Assembly: GCA_907163375.1 (NCBI GenBank) | Contig: CAJQUW010007938.1 | Location: 310,001-374,000 of the forward strand | Reading direction: 5' to 3' | From: Prostheceraeus crozeri | Lineage: Eukaryota > Platyhelminthes > Polycladida > Euryleptidae | DNA: 64,000 nt | Notes under the pieces: generated by a model | Databases searched by the model: none | The model's input: only the letters and a program-made list of their open reading frames with translations | Told to the model about the DNA's origin: nothing | Translations under genes and position numbers: made by a program | In this document: in pieces, positions 1-8,362 of the stretch | Numbering within the stretch: position 1 is the first letter of the stretch | Layout: each line of letters starts with the position of its first letter

Positions 1-387
1 CCGGAATTCGATACACTGTTTTTAAAACTATCGGATCATTTTCAAGCATTCGATCTCTTTACAAACGCGATGGAATGTGAGGATCTCAAACGGGGTCGCT
101 ATATGGGCTTAGTGCACGTTACCGGACTTTATATTGGCTCACATGGTTCGACTGGTAAAGTCGCATCTTTACAAATGAAGGTTCTTCAACTAGTCTATGA
201 ACCACTACCAATTGATAAATGCTTAATTAACATTGATAAGACTGCTTCAAGTGATGGGAAGGAGGAGAGCAAAAAGCAAGGGCGGAAATCTAAAGATGGG
301 AATCCTAAATTGAAGTTGAAGCGCCAAGATGCTGACTTGAAAACTTTCTATAATCCTAATTGTGATGAGGAAACACAAATGTTTTAA
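1..387 (+). CDS. Polinton ORF of unknown function, 5' part outside window
   Basis: The frame is open from the first base to the stop at 385-387, with an internal ATG at 70, so the gene probably begins left of the window. The middle (VTGLYIGSHG, then VLQLVYEPLPIDKCLI) looks like a folded domain. The C-terminal third is lysine-rich and ends in an acidic tail. I do not recognise the family. Position at the outer edge of the structural block, ahead of the packaging ATPase, fits an element gene. It is followed by a short tandem duplication (377-412) and an AATAAA-like signal near 440. Confidence 0.5.
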   Translation, partial: PEFDTLFLKLSDHFQAFDLFTNAMECEDLKRGRYMGLVHVTGLYIGSHGSTGKVASLQMKVLQLVYEPLPIDKCLINIDKTASSDGKEESKKQGRKSKDGNPKLKLKRQDADLKTFYNPNCDEETQMF

Positions 388-528
388 TTTGTAAATGTTT
401 TAATTTGTAAATGTAACTTGAAAGTTTCTATTCTGAATGTAAATAAACGTGATCTGGAACATGTGTCTGTTTTGTTGTTCTAAGCAAAATTAGCGGGATG
501 ATGAGTTTAATGTTAATGGAATTATAAG

Positions 529-1159
529 ATGACAGATTTTCGTCTATTCACTGATCGCACAATGTGTGTCGCTGGACCAAGTCAGTCCGGTAAAACTACA
601 TTTGTAACTGAATTGCTACAATATAGAAATGAAATGTTTAACAAGGAAATTAAGAGAGTCAAATGGTATTATGGAATATTTCAACCACAACTACATTCTG
701 CACTTCGCCAGAAAGGTTATGAGGTGAAGCAAGGTTTGCCAGCAACTGAGGATATCAAAGCAGGTGACTTACTAGTATTAGATTATCTATTATGAGAAAG
801 CAAATCAGGATGTAACTGAAATGTTCATTCAAACTGCACATCATAGGGAAGCTTTTATTATCTACATCACCCAAAACATCTTCGATGGAGGGAAAGAGCA
901 AAGAACTAGAAGTTTGAATACACATTATTTGGCAATATTTAAAAATCCAAGAGATAGTAGTCAGATACATCATCTCAGTAGACAGATATTACCTCAACAA
1001 CCTAAAGTACTTTCAAAAATATATGAAAATGTAACAAAGAAACCACATGGTTATCTATTTATTGATCTAACCCAGGAATGTCCGGAACGACTTCGATTTC
1101 GAACAAATATCATACCTAATTCCGCTGAACCAATGACAGTTTTCTCGGTTCACAGTTAG
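529..1159 (+). pseudogene. Polinton packaging ATPase (FtsK/HerA type), broken
   Basis: This is the genome-packaging ATPase of the element, which would pump DNA into the capsid. A Walker A loop (GPSQSGKTT) lies about 15 residues after the start, a hydrophobic Walker B strand (DLLVLD) lies about 65 residues further on, and the rest matches the remainder of a small P-loop ATPase of the usual Polinton length. It sits directly before the conserved unknown gene at 1169, as in many Polintons. It is a fossil with about one break. Confidence 0.85.
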
Positions 1160-1168
1160 TTTTAAGCA

Positions 1169-1849
1169 ATGTACTTTGTTGCCTTATTATTTTCAAACAT
1201 GTCGTATTCAAAGATGGCAGTCATTCCTCAAGAGGAGTATGTACAATTGACTACATTACAAAGTGCACAGGAAGTCAAAAATATAGATCAACCTATTACG
1301 AATCAACTTAAGGAACTAACACAAAAGGATATGGAAATTCAGAAGATTGAGGATCCCTATCGACGAATGCAGTTAGCAGCTGAAAACATTGACGAGAGGC
1401 GACAGATTCGTGACAAGTTGCGACGATTTATAACCTTGTCAACACCTCGACCATATCGTGTGCGCGCTGAGCGATTATTTGACTTCATTGATCCACATGT
1501 GAAGTTCAATGAGAGAGGGGAGATAATAGATGAAACAACTGGTGATGTTATTAGAAATAGTCACATAGATGACCTTCTACAATATGCTGTCAGAGATGTA
1601 AGGCGAAAACTAGGTGCACCACAAGGGTGGACATATTTTCAGAAAATTTTATCTGATCAAAATGTACCTCACAATATTATTGGAGGACCGACTGTGAATG
1701 AATTGGATAAGGGTCACTTACAAGATGGATCAAAGAGTAAAACACCCACGATGGCGGTCAAGCGAGAGCTTCATGATCCCGATGATCTGCAACCAAAAAG
1801 AGCTACTAGGCGCTCAATGCGTGTTGCGAAGGAGTATAGTAAATATTAA
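1169..1849 (+). CDS. Conserved Polinton protein of unknown function (PY-like)
   Basis: The frame encodes 226 residues; ATG codons at 1169 and 1199 are both possible starts. The N-terminal half is helical and charged. It is followed by a block containing DPHVKFNERGEIIDE and then a region ending in APQGWTYFQKIL. This 'short helix - NxRGE - GW' layout resembles an unassigned protein found beside the ATPase in many metazoan Polintons; the family assignment is from memory of that pattern. The tail is rich in Lys and Arg. The frame looks whole. The stop codon forms part of the TAAGC motif that precedes the integrase. Confidence 0.6.
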   Translation: MYFVALLFSNMSYSKMAVIPQEEYVQLTTLQSAQEVKNIDQPITNQLKELTQKDMEIQKIEDPYRRMQLAAENIDERRQIRDKLRRFITLSTPRPYRVRAERLFDFIDPHVKFNERGEIIDETTGDVIRNSHIDDLLQYAVRDVRRKLGAPQGWTYFQKILSDQNVPHNIIGGPTVNELDKGHLQDGSKSKTPTMAVKRELHDPDDLQPKRATRRSMRVAKEYSKY

Positions 1850-2016
1850 GCAAATATGAATTAAGCCTTGCCTCTCTCATGTCATGTCGTTACAAAAATT
1901 TTGCTGTTGTTTGAAATCTGCGCTCGAAGGTAAAGCAGAAGAGGGCATAGAGGTTGATATCAATTGTGTTAGCAGTTGCTGTGCGAGTAATACGCGTGCA
2001 AATCAGAACAAAGACG

Positions 2017-3105
2017 ATGAGTACAGCAGTGAAACTCAGAAAGATTTATTACGACTTAAATCATCCCGCAAGTTTCAGTCGTCCGGAGGTTCTAGCTCGT
2101 GCAGCAGGTGTGGGAATAGAGAAAGTCAAGAAGTGGTTGAGGAGTCAACCGACTTACACTCTTCACAAAAATTCGAGAATGCGGTTTCCAACAAGAAAAT
2201 ATGTTGTTAACAATATAGATAGTCAATGGCAAGCGGACTTGGCTGACATGCAACAGATATCAAAGTACAATGATGGCTATAAATACATCTTAACTGTAAT
2301 AGATATTTTATCTCGCTATGCTTGGGCACGTGCGCTGAAATCTAAACGAGGACCAGAAGTTGAAGCGGCTTTTCAGAGCATTTTCGATGAGGGGCGTGTT
2401 CCGCAAAGAATACAGACCGATCAAGGGAAGGAATTCGAAAACTCTCATGTTCGAAGTCTCCTTAAAAGTCATAATGTGGAATTGTTTAGTGTCAAAAGTG
2501 CTTATAAAGCTGCCATGGTTGAGAGGTTCAATCGCACACTGAAGACAAAAATATGGCGCTATTTCACTGCAAAAAATACACATGTTTGGGTAGGTGAGCT
2601 GCAGAAATTTGTTAAGAATTACAATGAAAGCTACCATCGAATCATTAAGATGAAACCAGTTGATGTTACCCCAGATAATGCGATGGATGTATGGCTTCGA
2701 TTGTATGATAAGAAAGCGAAAAACATTTCCAATGAAAAGAAAATAGATGTTGGTGATAGAGTTCGGATTTCAAAGGTTAAGTCTACATTTGAGAAGGGGT
2801 ATCTACCTAATTGGACTGAAGAAGAGTTTTTTGTGGATGAAGTAAATACAAAATTTAGACCCACCATGTATAAATTAATAGATTACCATGGCAATCCAAT
2901 TGAAGGAAAATTTTACTCTTATGAATTGCAAATAGTAGACAGAACTGAAGAGGTGTATATGATTGACAAAATAATTAGGATGAATGGTCATGGCAATCAA
3001 AGGAAATATCTAGTTAAATGGAAAGGATATCCTGATTCATTCAATAGCTGGATAACACACCAGGATCTACAAAATGTGGAGGTGGGAGACACTCGTAACT
3101 TTTAA
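2017..3105 (+). CDS. Polinton integrase with C-terminal chromodomain
   Basis: This is an rve-type integrase (DDE recombinase) that would insert the element. The order is a helical N-terminus (MSTAVKLRKIYYDLNHPASF), then the catalytic core opening at WQADLADM with the first Asp, TDQGKEFEN with the second Asp, and KAAMVERFNRTLK with the Glu. An SH3-like region follows (VGDRVRISK), then a chromodomain with YMIDKIIRM and YLVKWKGYPDSFNSW. The start at 2017 is preferred to an upstream non-ATG extension because the conserved part begins there; this gives 362 residues. The chromodomain may guide insertion to modified histones, as in other chromoviral-type integrases. The frame looks whole. Confidence 0.93.
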   Translation: MSTAVKLRKIYYDLNHPASFSRPEVLARAAGVGIEKVKKWLRSQPTYTLHKNSRMRFPTRKYVVNNIDSQWQADLADMQQISKYNDGYKYILTVIDILSRYAWARALKSKRGPEVEAAFQSIFDEGRVPQRIQTDQGKEFENSHVRSLLKSHNVELFSVKSAYKAAMVERFNRTLKTKIWRYFTAKNTHVWVGELQKFVKNYNESYHRIIKMKPVDVTPDNAMDVWLRLYDKKAKNISNEKKIDVGDRVRISKVKSTFEKGYLPNWTEEEFFVDEVNTKFRPTMYKLIDYHGNPIEGKFYSYELQIVDRTEEVYMIDKIIRMNGHGNQRKYLVKWKGYPDSFNSWITHQDLQNVEVGDTRNF

Positions 3106-3145
3106 GCTAATATAGCATGTGACTTCTTCCATATATGAGTTTAAC

Positions 3146-4753
3146 ATGTCTACTAACTTCAACATCATTCTTCCAAGCAATAGCAACCCCAAGATATTCC
3201 CAAGTAACAAACCATCTCTATACTCTGTTGAATTCGCTAATCCAATTACTCTGCATGGACCCCATGAAGTTGCTCTAACTGAAATTACTTATTACAACGA
3301 TATCAGTTTGCTAAAGAACAACTATTTTGAATTACATAAAGAAGTGCGAGAGAAGGATGATTGCTTTCGCAAAGTGCGAGAGAAGGATGATTGCTTTCGC
3401 ATATTTCAAAATAGTCTACATGGTACATGGGCTTTTCAACATCTAACTTTACATCCTTTTTCAACATCTTTACCATCTGTCCAAAACATGATTAAAATTC
3501 AAAAGGCATTTGCAACGTCAACTTTTGATTCTAAGGTTCCCACAATGAGCTTGCAAGATACAGAAAAGGAAATCGGTAGAATGTTTGAACGAATAAATGA
3601 TCTCTTCAAGCTGACTTTGAATAAATTCTACAAACCAGTCATAAAGGGGTCAACAAAATTGATGAAGGAAGGGAAGCATGTTCTTCTTGTATTAGGTAAA
3701 GATTTGAGTCATACTTTTGGGTATTCCAGAACAACTTTCTCATCAAGGTATTGGTACAATGGACGTGGGTGGAATTCGGAGAGGAAAGTCACTGATTTTC
3801 AATGTAGAATTGTGCCATTGTATGCATTACAAAAAAGGAGCATCCGAGTAAAAAATAAATTTGAGGTCATTAGAAGTGTTGAAGACTTTGCAAGAAAGTT
3901 TCAAGGATCAGTGCCAGAAACGTTAATGACTTGTGAATATAAGAAAGAGAAAGTAACTTTATTTACTGTTGAAAGGGAGGCAGAATTTATTGTTTTTACT
4001 AAAAAGACACCATTGGAAAAGTCTGAGTCCGCTGTTATTGAATTCGGATCTGAAATGATTGGGATGTTTAAGGGCCTTGAAACTGCACCTTGGTTGACAG
4101 AATTAAATGATACATTCAAGGTTCAATTGTCCTCTTCTAAACTCAAAGCATCAACAAATGCTTCATGGGATATCCACGTATACAGCGAAGACATATTAAG
4201 TGATGAATTGTCTACTTCCAGTGAACTTGTAAAAAGAGTTAATTTGAACATTGAAAGCTTGAAAACGCCATCTGAATTGTGTACAAAGTTAAATGAGTTT
4301 GGTGTAGATTACCTTGATGCAGATGAATATCACTTTTCTTATGACCCACATAAGAAACGCATGATTCTAAAGGTAGGGAAGAACTCTCTTATCAAGCTGG
4401 ATAGCGTGTTAACGACCACATTGGGATTCTCAAAATCAACTATTTATAAAGGCACATCAATAGGCGATACAGCCCCATCACTAGAGCGTGATATAAGCAA
4501 CTTATACGTCTATTGTAACATTATTGAATATACAAGGGTTGGCGACATTGAGGCCCCACTTCTGCGCACATTTCCTCTCTCATCCGTAAGGAAGCAACTA
4601 ATCAATCGAGAATTTTTTAACACAATGTATCTACCAATCAGCCGAAATTTCATCAATAGAATTGACATATCAATTCATGATGACGCAGGAGAAGTAGTAC
4701 CGTTGTGTGGTGGTGTTACTGTTTTGACCCTACATATTAGGTCACGAGAATAA
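3146..4753 (+). CDS. Probable Polinton minor capsid/penton-type protein
   Basis: The start is taken at the ATG of MSTNFNIILPSN, because the frame upstream opens only at a non-ATG codon; this gives 535 residues. The N-terminal segment (VEFANPITL, then EVALTEITYY) and the C-terminal segment (NLYVYCNIIEY, then DIEAPLLRTFPL and FINRIDISI) are beta-rich and resemble a large conserved Polinton protein encoded next to the core and capsid genes. I favour a penton or minor-capsid role, but this rests on remembered resemblance and position rather than on a catalytic motif. The frame looks whole. Confidence 0.6.
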   Translation: MSTNFNIILPSNSNPKIFPSNKPSLYSVEFANPITLHGPHEVALTEITYYNDISLLKNNYFELHKEVREKDDCFRKVREKDDCFRIFQNSLHGTWAFQHLTLHPFSTSLPSVQNMIKIQKAFATSTFDSKVPTMSLQDTEKEIGRMFERINDLFKLTLNKFYKPVIKGSTKLMKEGKHVLLVLGKDLSHTFGYSRTTFSSRYWYNGRGWNSERKVTDFQCRIVPLYALQKRSIRVKNKFEVIRSVEDFARKFQGSVPETLMTCEYKKEKVTLFTVEREAEFIVFTKKTPLEKSESAVIEFGSEMIGMFKGLETAPWLTELNDTFKVQLSSSKLKASTNASWDIHVYSEDILSDELSTSSELVKRVNLNIESLKTPSELCTKLNEFGVDYLDADEYHFSYDPHKKRMILKVGKNSLIKLDSVLTTTLGFSKSTIYKGTSIGDTAPSLERDISNLYVYCNIIEYTRVGDIEAPLLRTFPLSSVRKQLINREFFNTMYLPISRNFINRIDISIHDDAGEVVPLCGGVTVLTLHIRSRE

Positions 4754-4796
4754 GGCTTTACGCTATTGTGACTTCCATAGTTATTCAATAGTCATA

Positions 4797-5279
4797 ATGA
4801 CAGGCATTTGCAGTAGACCATCATATCAGAGCGGTTATCCCGTGTTTGTTGGAGGTAGACGACAAGTTGGAGGAGGCATATTTGGTGCACTAAGACGTAT
4901 GGTTCTTCCAACACTCAAAAAGTATGGCGTACCAATCATGAAGCGTGTTGGAAGCAGGGCTTTAGATTTTGGTGCAAATGTTGCAGCTGATGCGCTTCAA
5001 GGTGAGGATATCGGTGAATCTATGAAAATGCGCGCGCAGCAATCTGCCATAGACGCATTAGATGATTTAACAAAGACTAGACGTACAGTTCGGAAGAAGC
5101 GTAGGAAGTCAAGACAAGTTGGATCCGGTCGAGTTACTAAGCAAAGACGGAGGAAAAGTAAAAAGCCGACTAGAGCAGCACGTTCTAAATCTAGACGTCG
5201 AGTGAAAACAAGAAAGCGCAAACGAAATTCCACAGCGACTAGAAACAAGTCAAAACGAAGGAAGACAACATATTTGTAA
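4797..5279 (+). CDS. Basic virion core protein (PX/adenovirus pX-like)
   Basis: A 160-residue protein with two parts. The N-terminus has a glycine-rich GGGIFGALRR stretch followed by an amphipathic region (VGSRALDFGANVAADAL, then GESMKMRAQQ), which is the hallmark of the Polinton/adintovirus relative of adenovirus core and membrane-lytic peptides. The C-terminal 70 residues are very rich in Arg and Lys (RRKSKKPTRAARSKSRRR and similar), suited to coating DNA. It lies between the penton-type gene and the capsid gene, its usual place. The frame looks whole. Confidence 0.8.
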   Translation: MTGICSRPSYQSGYPVFVGGRRQVGGGIFGALRRMVLPTLKKYGVPIMKRVGSRALDFGANVAADALQGEDIGESMKMRAQQSAIDALDDLTKTRRTVRKKRRKSRQVGSGRVTKQRRRKSKKPTRAARSKSRRRVKTRKRKRNSTATRNKSKRRKTTYL

Positions 5280-5289
5280 AGCTAATACG

Positions 5290-6578
5290 ATGCAGAGTAT
5301 CAATTCGGCTTTGTGTTTCTTCGATTCTCCCCCTCATCAGACAGACATCATCTCCTCAACAATTGTAGACATAGTCCCCACAACAAATATCGATGGTAAC
5401 CAGCAGCCTATTCAGTTTGATATACCTGCCAATCCTCAAGATTATATTGACTGTCAATCCATTGATTTAGAGTTGTGTATACTGTACAAATTAAGAAGAC
5501 TGATGGTACAAATATCGATTCATCCAAGGATAAAGTGGGATTAGCAAATCTTCCTATTGCCAGTCTGTTCTCAGATGTGTATCTAATATTGAATGACAAA
5601 CAGATTGAAGGAGGGGATCGAGCATATCCATATGGAGCATATATACAAACAATGACTCAATTTCAAAAGCAAGCTAAACAGTCACACTTGCAAGTTTCTG
5701 GGTGGTATGATGATCAGCAAGGGAAATTTGATGATGTCTCAAATACAGGGTTGAAAAGACGAATGGATTTAACAGCGGATTCAAAGGAATTATACTTGAA
5801 AGGACCCGTCTATCTTGATTTCCTTCGTCAATCTAGATATCTGCTATCACAGGTTAAAATGCAAATGAAATTTATTCGTGCAAATCCTGAGTTCGCGTTA
5901 ATGGCTTTTGGAGCTACAAACTATCAAGTCAACATAAGTAATGCCGTGCTCAATGTAAGGCGAGTAACAATGAACCCGTCAGTCATCAACGAGCATGCGA
6001 CAGGATTGAGGAAAAACAATGCAATATATCCAGTTAATCACAGTGTGTTGACAAACTTCACAATTGGTGCGGGATCATCCTCACATGCCTACCCAAATCT
6101 TTTTCCCACTGCGATGCCAAAGGCGGTGTATATCATATTTGTGGAAAATGAGGCATTCATTGGTGCTTTTGAAAAGAATCCATTCAATTTCCAACACTTT
6201 AATGTTAGCAAACTAGCACTCTATCAGGATGGAAGATTTGTATCTTGCAAAGCATATGAGCCTAATTTCAAAGATGGTAAATTCGCACGTGAATATGGTT
6301 CTACTTTCACCGCCCACAACATGTTTAATACAGATGATTCAAATGGAATTACAATGGATATGTACAAGAATGGCTACTTCTTCATTATGTACAACCTCAC
6401 AGCAGATGCAGATCTAGGTGGTGAAAGCGTAGGAGTTACAAAGCCTGGAAATCTACGACTGGAGGTATCATTTGAGTCACCTTTGAAGAAAACTATTACT
6501 TGTCTCATTTATGCTATCTATGATAGCAAAGTTGAGATAACAAGAATGAGAGACGTGACTGTCAGCTATCAGAGATGA
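5290..6578 (+). pseudogene. Polinton major capsid protein (double jelly-roll), broken
   Basis: This is the hexon-like shell protein of the element. Beta-strand-rich segments such as VYLILNDKQIEGGDRAYPYG, then MQMKFIRANPEFALM and NISNAVLNVRRVTMNPSV, match the expected two-jelly-roll capsid, as does overall length. It begins right after the core gene, with a TAAAGCTAAT motif before the ATG, and its end overlaps the protease start. It is a fossil with about one break. Confidence 0.85.
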
Positions 6579-7038
6579 GTAACTTAAGCAACATAGAAAT
6601 CTTGAGGAAAATGAGGAAAGCTCATCCCTACTCCAAGACAATATTTCTCAATGTCTTTTCTAGAGATAATTTACCTGATTCAACTCCTTTCTATCCTTGT
6701 TCGCTTATCATCAATACGGATACAACAATCTTCCCGGAAAACATTTGATTGCTGTATACATCAATCGTTATAAAGTTGCCGAATATTTTGACTCTCTTAA
6801 TCAACCTGGTTTATATGATATCGCATTTTGGATGAACAGGTTCTCCTGGACTGTTAGGAAAGTGACATCGTTCCCACTTCAAAGTAATACATCTCTAATG
6901 TGCGGTGGCTATGTACTCTATTTTGTCAACGAGAGACCATTGAAAAATAACTGTAAAAGTGCTTTAGAACTATTTTCAAAAAACTGTGATGAAAATGATG
7001 CAATTCTTACTAAATATGTCGAAACAGTTTTGAAATAA
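6575..7038 (+). pseudogene. Adenovirus-type maturation protease (C5-like), broken
   Basis: This cysteine protease would process capsid and core proteins. Recognisable blocks are GKHLIAVYI, with the catalytic His, and MCGGYVLYF, with the catalytic Cys, in the order and spacing expected of the adenain-like family. The ATG overlaps the capsid stop codon, indicating tight coupling of the two genes. An AATAAA lies at the stop codon (around 7034-7040) and would end the + strand block. It is a fossil with about one break. Confidence 0.8.
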
Positions 7039-7145
7039 AGTTTTATGTTGTATCATTAACTTGCTCTCTTTTTTCCAAAACAAGGGTTTATGAGGAAAAC
7101 AAAAACATATTCATATTTCATTATCTATTCACATATATACAAAAT

Positions 7146-7715
7146 CTACAATTTGGTTTTCATGAAACATTTTTTCAAATCACATATGATGGGAGGTACA
7201 TCACTTATGTCTTTGATGCCGGTTATCACAATCTTTCCATTATGGAACACATGAACATGATATGGATGCCAGTTAGTCAATTGAGCTGCTGGAAATAACT
7301 CCACTTCATAAGTTAGATTATGTGATGATGTAACTTTACGGAAGTCATAGTGATAGTGTAATTCACATAACACGGTCATTGTCTTCACTTCCCAATCAGA
7401 TAATGAATCACCAAGTAAATGTTCCAAAGTAAAGTGTAGATATGAGAGATCACCCTCCATGACCCTTCCAATACATTGGATTGTTCCATTTGGAAAGAAT
7501 AGGATAGTGAGAGATTTATCCTTCCTCTGAATCCTCCATGTTAACATTGAGGGTCTTCCAAGATGTAAGCTCGTTGTCGGCTTCAATTTGCGTTTTATCA
7601 GTAACCATTGTTTTCGGTTGGGTATATTCCTCTCGATCTCTTGTAGATTGAGTTTTGACTTTGCTTTTGTAGTTAACATCCGATTTACAACTTCCAACCG
7701 TTTGATGTCCTCCAT
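7146..7715 (-). CDS. TBP-fold (TATA-binding-protein-like) protein in the Polinton
   Basis: The C-terminal two thirds show two repeats with the strand pattern of TATA-binding protein. Repeat 1 reads LTWRIQRKDKSLTILFFPNG, then TIQCIGRV; compare the TBP pattern '[23 protein letters not shown]'. Repeat 2 reads VELFPAAQLTNWHPYHVHVF, then HNGKIVITGIKD; compare 'ELFPGLIYRMVKP..VLLIFVSGKVVLTGAK'. The 'F.NG.I..G' signature occurs in both halves. An element-encoded initiation factor is the natural inference. The first ~55 residues are unassigned and overlap the upstream minus-strand gene in another frame, so the true N-terminus is uncertain. It ends about 110 bp from the convergent protease gene. Confidence 0.6.
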   Translation of the reverse strand: MEDIKRLEVVNRMLTTKAKSKLNLQEIERNIPNRKQWLLIKRKLKPTTSLHLGRPSMLTWRIQRKDKSLTILFFPNGTIQCIGRVMEGDLSYLHFTLEHLLGDSLSDWEVKTMTVLCELHYHYDFRKVTSSHNLTYEVELFPAAQLTNWHPYHVHVFHNGKIVITGIKDISDVPPIICDLKKCFMKTKL

Positions 7716-8097
7716 CTTTAATGAATGACGTTATCTGTGGTAGTATCTCCCTTGTAAAGGTTTCCCATGTGACGTCACTGAAACGAAAAAATCGATATTC
7801 AACATCTTCCCGTTTTGGTGAACAGACGTATAGTTTGACTGATGAATCACACTTTATCCATACCTTGTCATCGAGAGGAATCTTGATCCGGGTCTTATGG
7901 TTGTCAATGAGATCCGCAAAGTCTTTCAGTGAAGGCAATGAGTCAATACTAATGCAAACGCCACGATGTTTTCGATCACTATTTGCTATTGAATGACGAA
8001 ATGCTATTCTTTTAGAATTTGTTATGTGAACGTTTTGAACGTCACTAAGTTTCCATGTTCTAATGTAATGAGGCATGTTCCAAAAGCTATGTTTCAA
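7516..8097 (-). CDS. Possible PC4-like transcription cofactor gene in the Polinton
   Basis: A 193-residue frame. Residues ~15-70 show beta strands followed by HRGVCISIDSLPSLKDFADL, which recalls the 'GRKGISLNPEQWSQLKEQI' end of the PC4/Sub1 single-stranded-DNA-binding fold. A second similar unit follows at ~75-125 (WIKCDSSVKLYVCS, then FSDVTWETFTREILPQI). The last 60 residues are hydrophilic and look disordered. It lies just upstream of the TBP-like gene and overlaps it by about 200 bp in a different frame. Two transcription-type genes in tandem suggest the element controlled its own late expression. The PC4 call is tentative. Confidence 0.4.
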   Translation of the reverse strand: MKHSFWNMPHYIRTWKLSDVQNVHITNSKRIAFRHSIANSDRKHRGVCISIDSLPSLKDFADLIDNHKTRIKIPLDDKVWIKCDSSVKLYVCSPKREDVEYRFFRFSDVTWETFTREILPQITSFIKDGGHQTVGSCKSDVNYKSKVKTQSTRDREEYTQPKTMVTDKTQIEADNELTSWKTLNVNMEDSEEG

Positions 8098-8138
8098 ATT
8101 TAGGTTTAATGTTTGCCTAAAGTTTGTTATTTTATTAG

Positions 8139-8163
8139 CTCAACATATCGGAATGATGTTGAG
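8139..8163. promoter_or_regulatory. Covarying hairpin 1 of 3
   Basis: CTCAACAT pairs perfectly with ATGTTGAG across the loop ATCGGAATG. It is preceded by TATTAG at 8133. It lies 42 bp upstream of the PC4-like gene start on the - strand. Confidence 0.75.
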
Positions 8164-8217
8164 TACAAATTCTTCACATATTCATTCACATTAGGACTAC
8201 CTATTTATTAGCAATCA

Positions 8218-8244
8218 TTTCTACATATCGGAAAGATGTAGAAA
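8218..8244. promoter_or_regulatory. Covarying hairpin 2 of 3
   Basis: TTTCTACAT pairs perfectly with ATGTAGAAA across the loop ATCGGAAAG. The upstream spacer carries GACTACCTATTTATTAG, which recurs before hairpin 3. Confidence 0.75.
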
Positions 8245-8282
8245 TTTCAATTTTAGTAAGACTACTTATGTATTAGTGAGTG

Positions 8283-8308
8283 TTGCTACATGTCGGAAGA
8301 TGCAGCAA
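8283..8308. promoter_or_regulatory. Covarying hairpin 3 of 3
   Basis: TTGCTACAT pairs with ATGCAGCAA, with one non-Watson-Crick position, across the loop GTCGGAAG. It is preceded by GACTACTTATGTATTAG. It sits between the 3' end of the polymerase gene and the PC4-like gene. Confidence 0.72.
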
Positions 8309-8362
8309 TCGCAAGATCTATTACAAGTGGAATATTGTATTGTTTTTTTTCTTAATTTAGAC

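Larger units (their letters stand above)
481..5289 (+). promoter_or_regulatory. Recurrent TAAGC(A/T)AA-type motif at gene joints
   Basis: A short motif recurs at the joints of the + strand genes: TAAGCAAAAT at 481, TAAGCAATGT at 1163, TAAGCAAATATG at 1847, TAAGCTAATATAG at 3103 and the variant TAAAGCTAATACGATG at 5277. In three cases its first bases are the stop codon of the upstream gene, and the next ATG follows closely at several joints. A late promoter, initiator or processing signal shared by the block is the likely reading. This entry spans the set; the sites themselves are only about 10-13 bp each. Confidence 0.45.

Noticed and set aside
1884-2210. Cys-rich 108-codon + strand frame
   Set aside because: It overlaps the integrase gene in another frame; its cysteines come from integrase codons read out of frame.
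8139-8308. CRISPR-like array
   Set aside because: Only three units, with unequal spacing and repeats that vary in the stems; the genome is animal.
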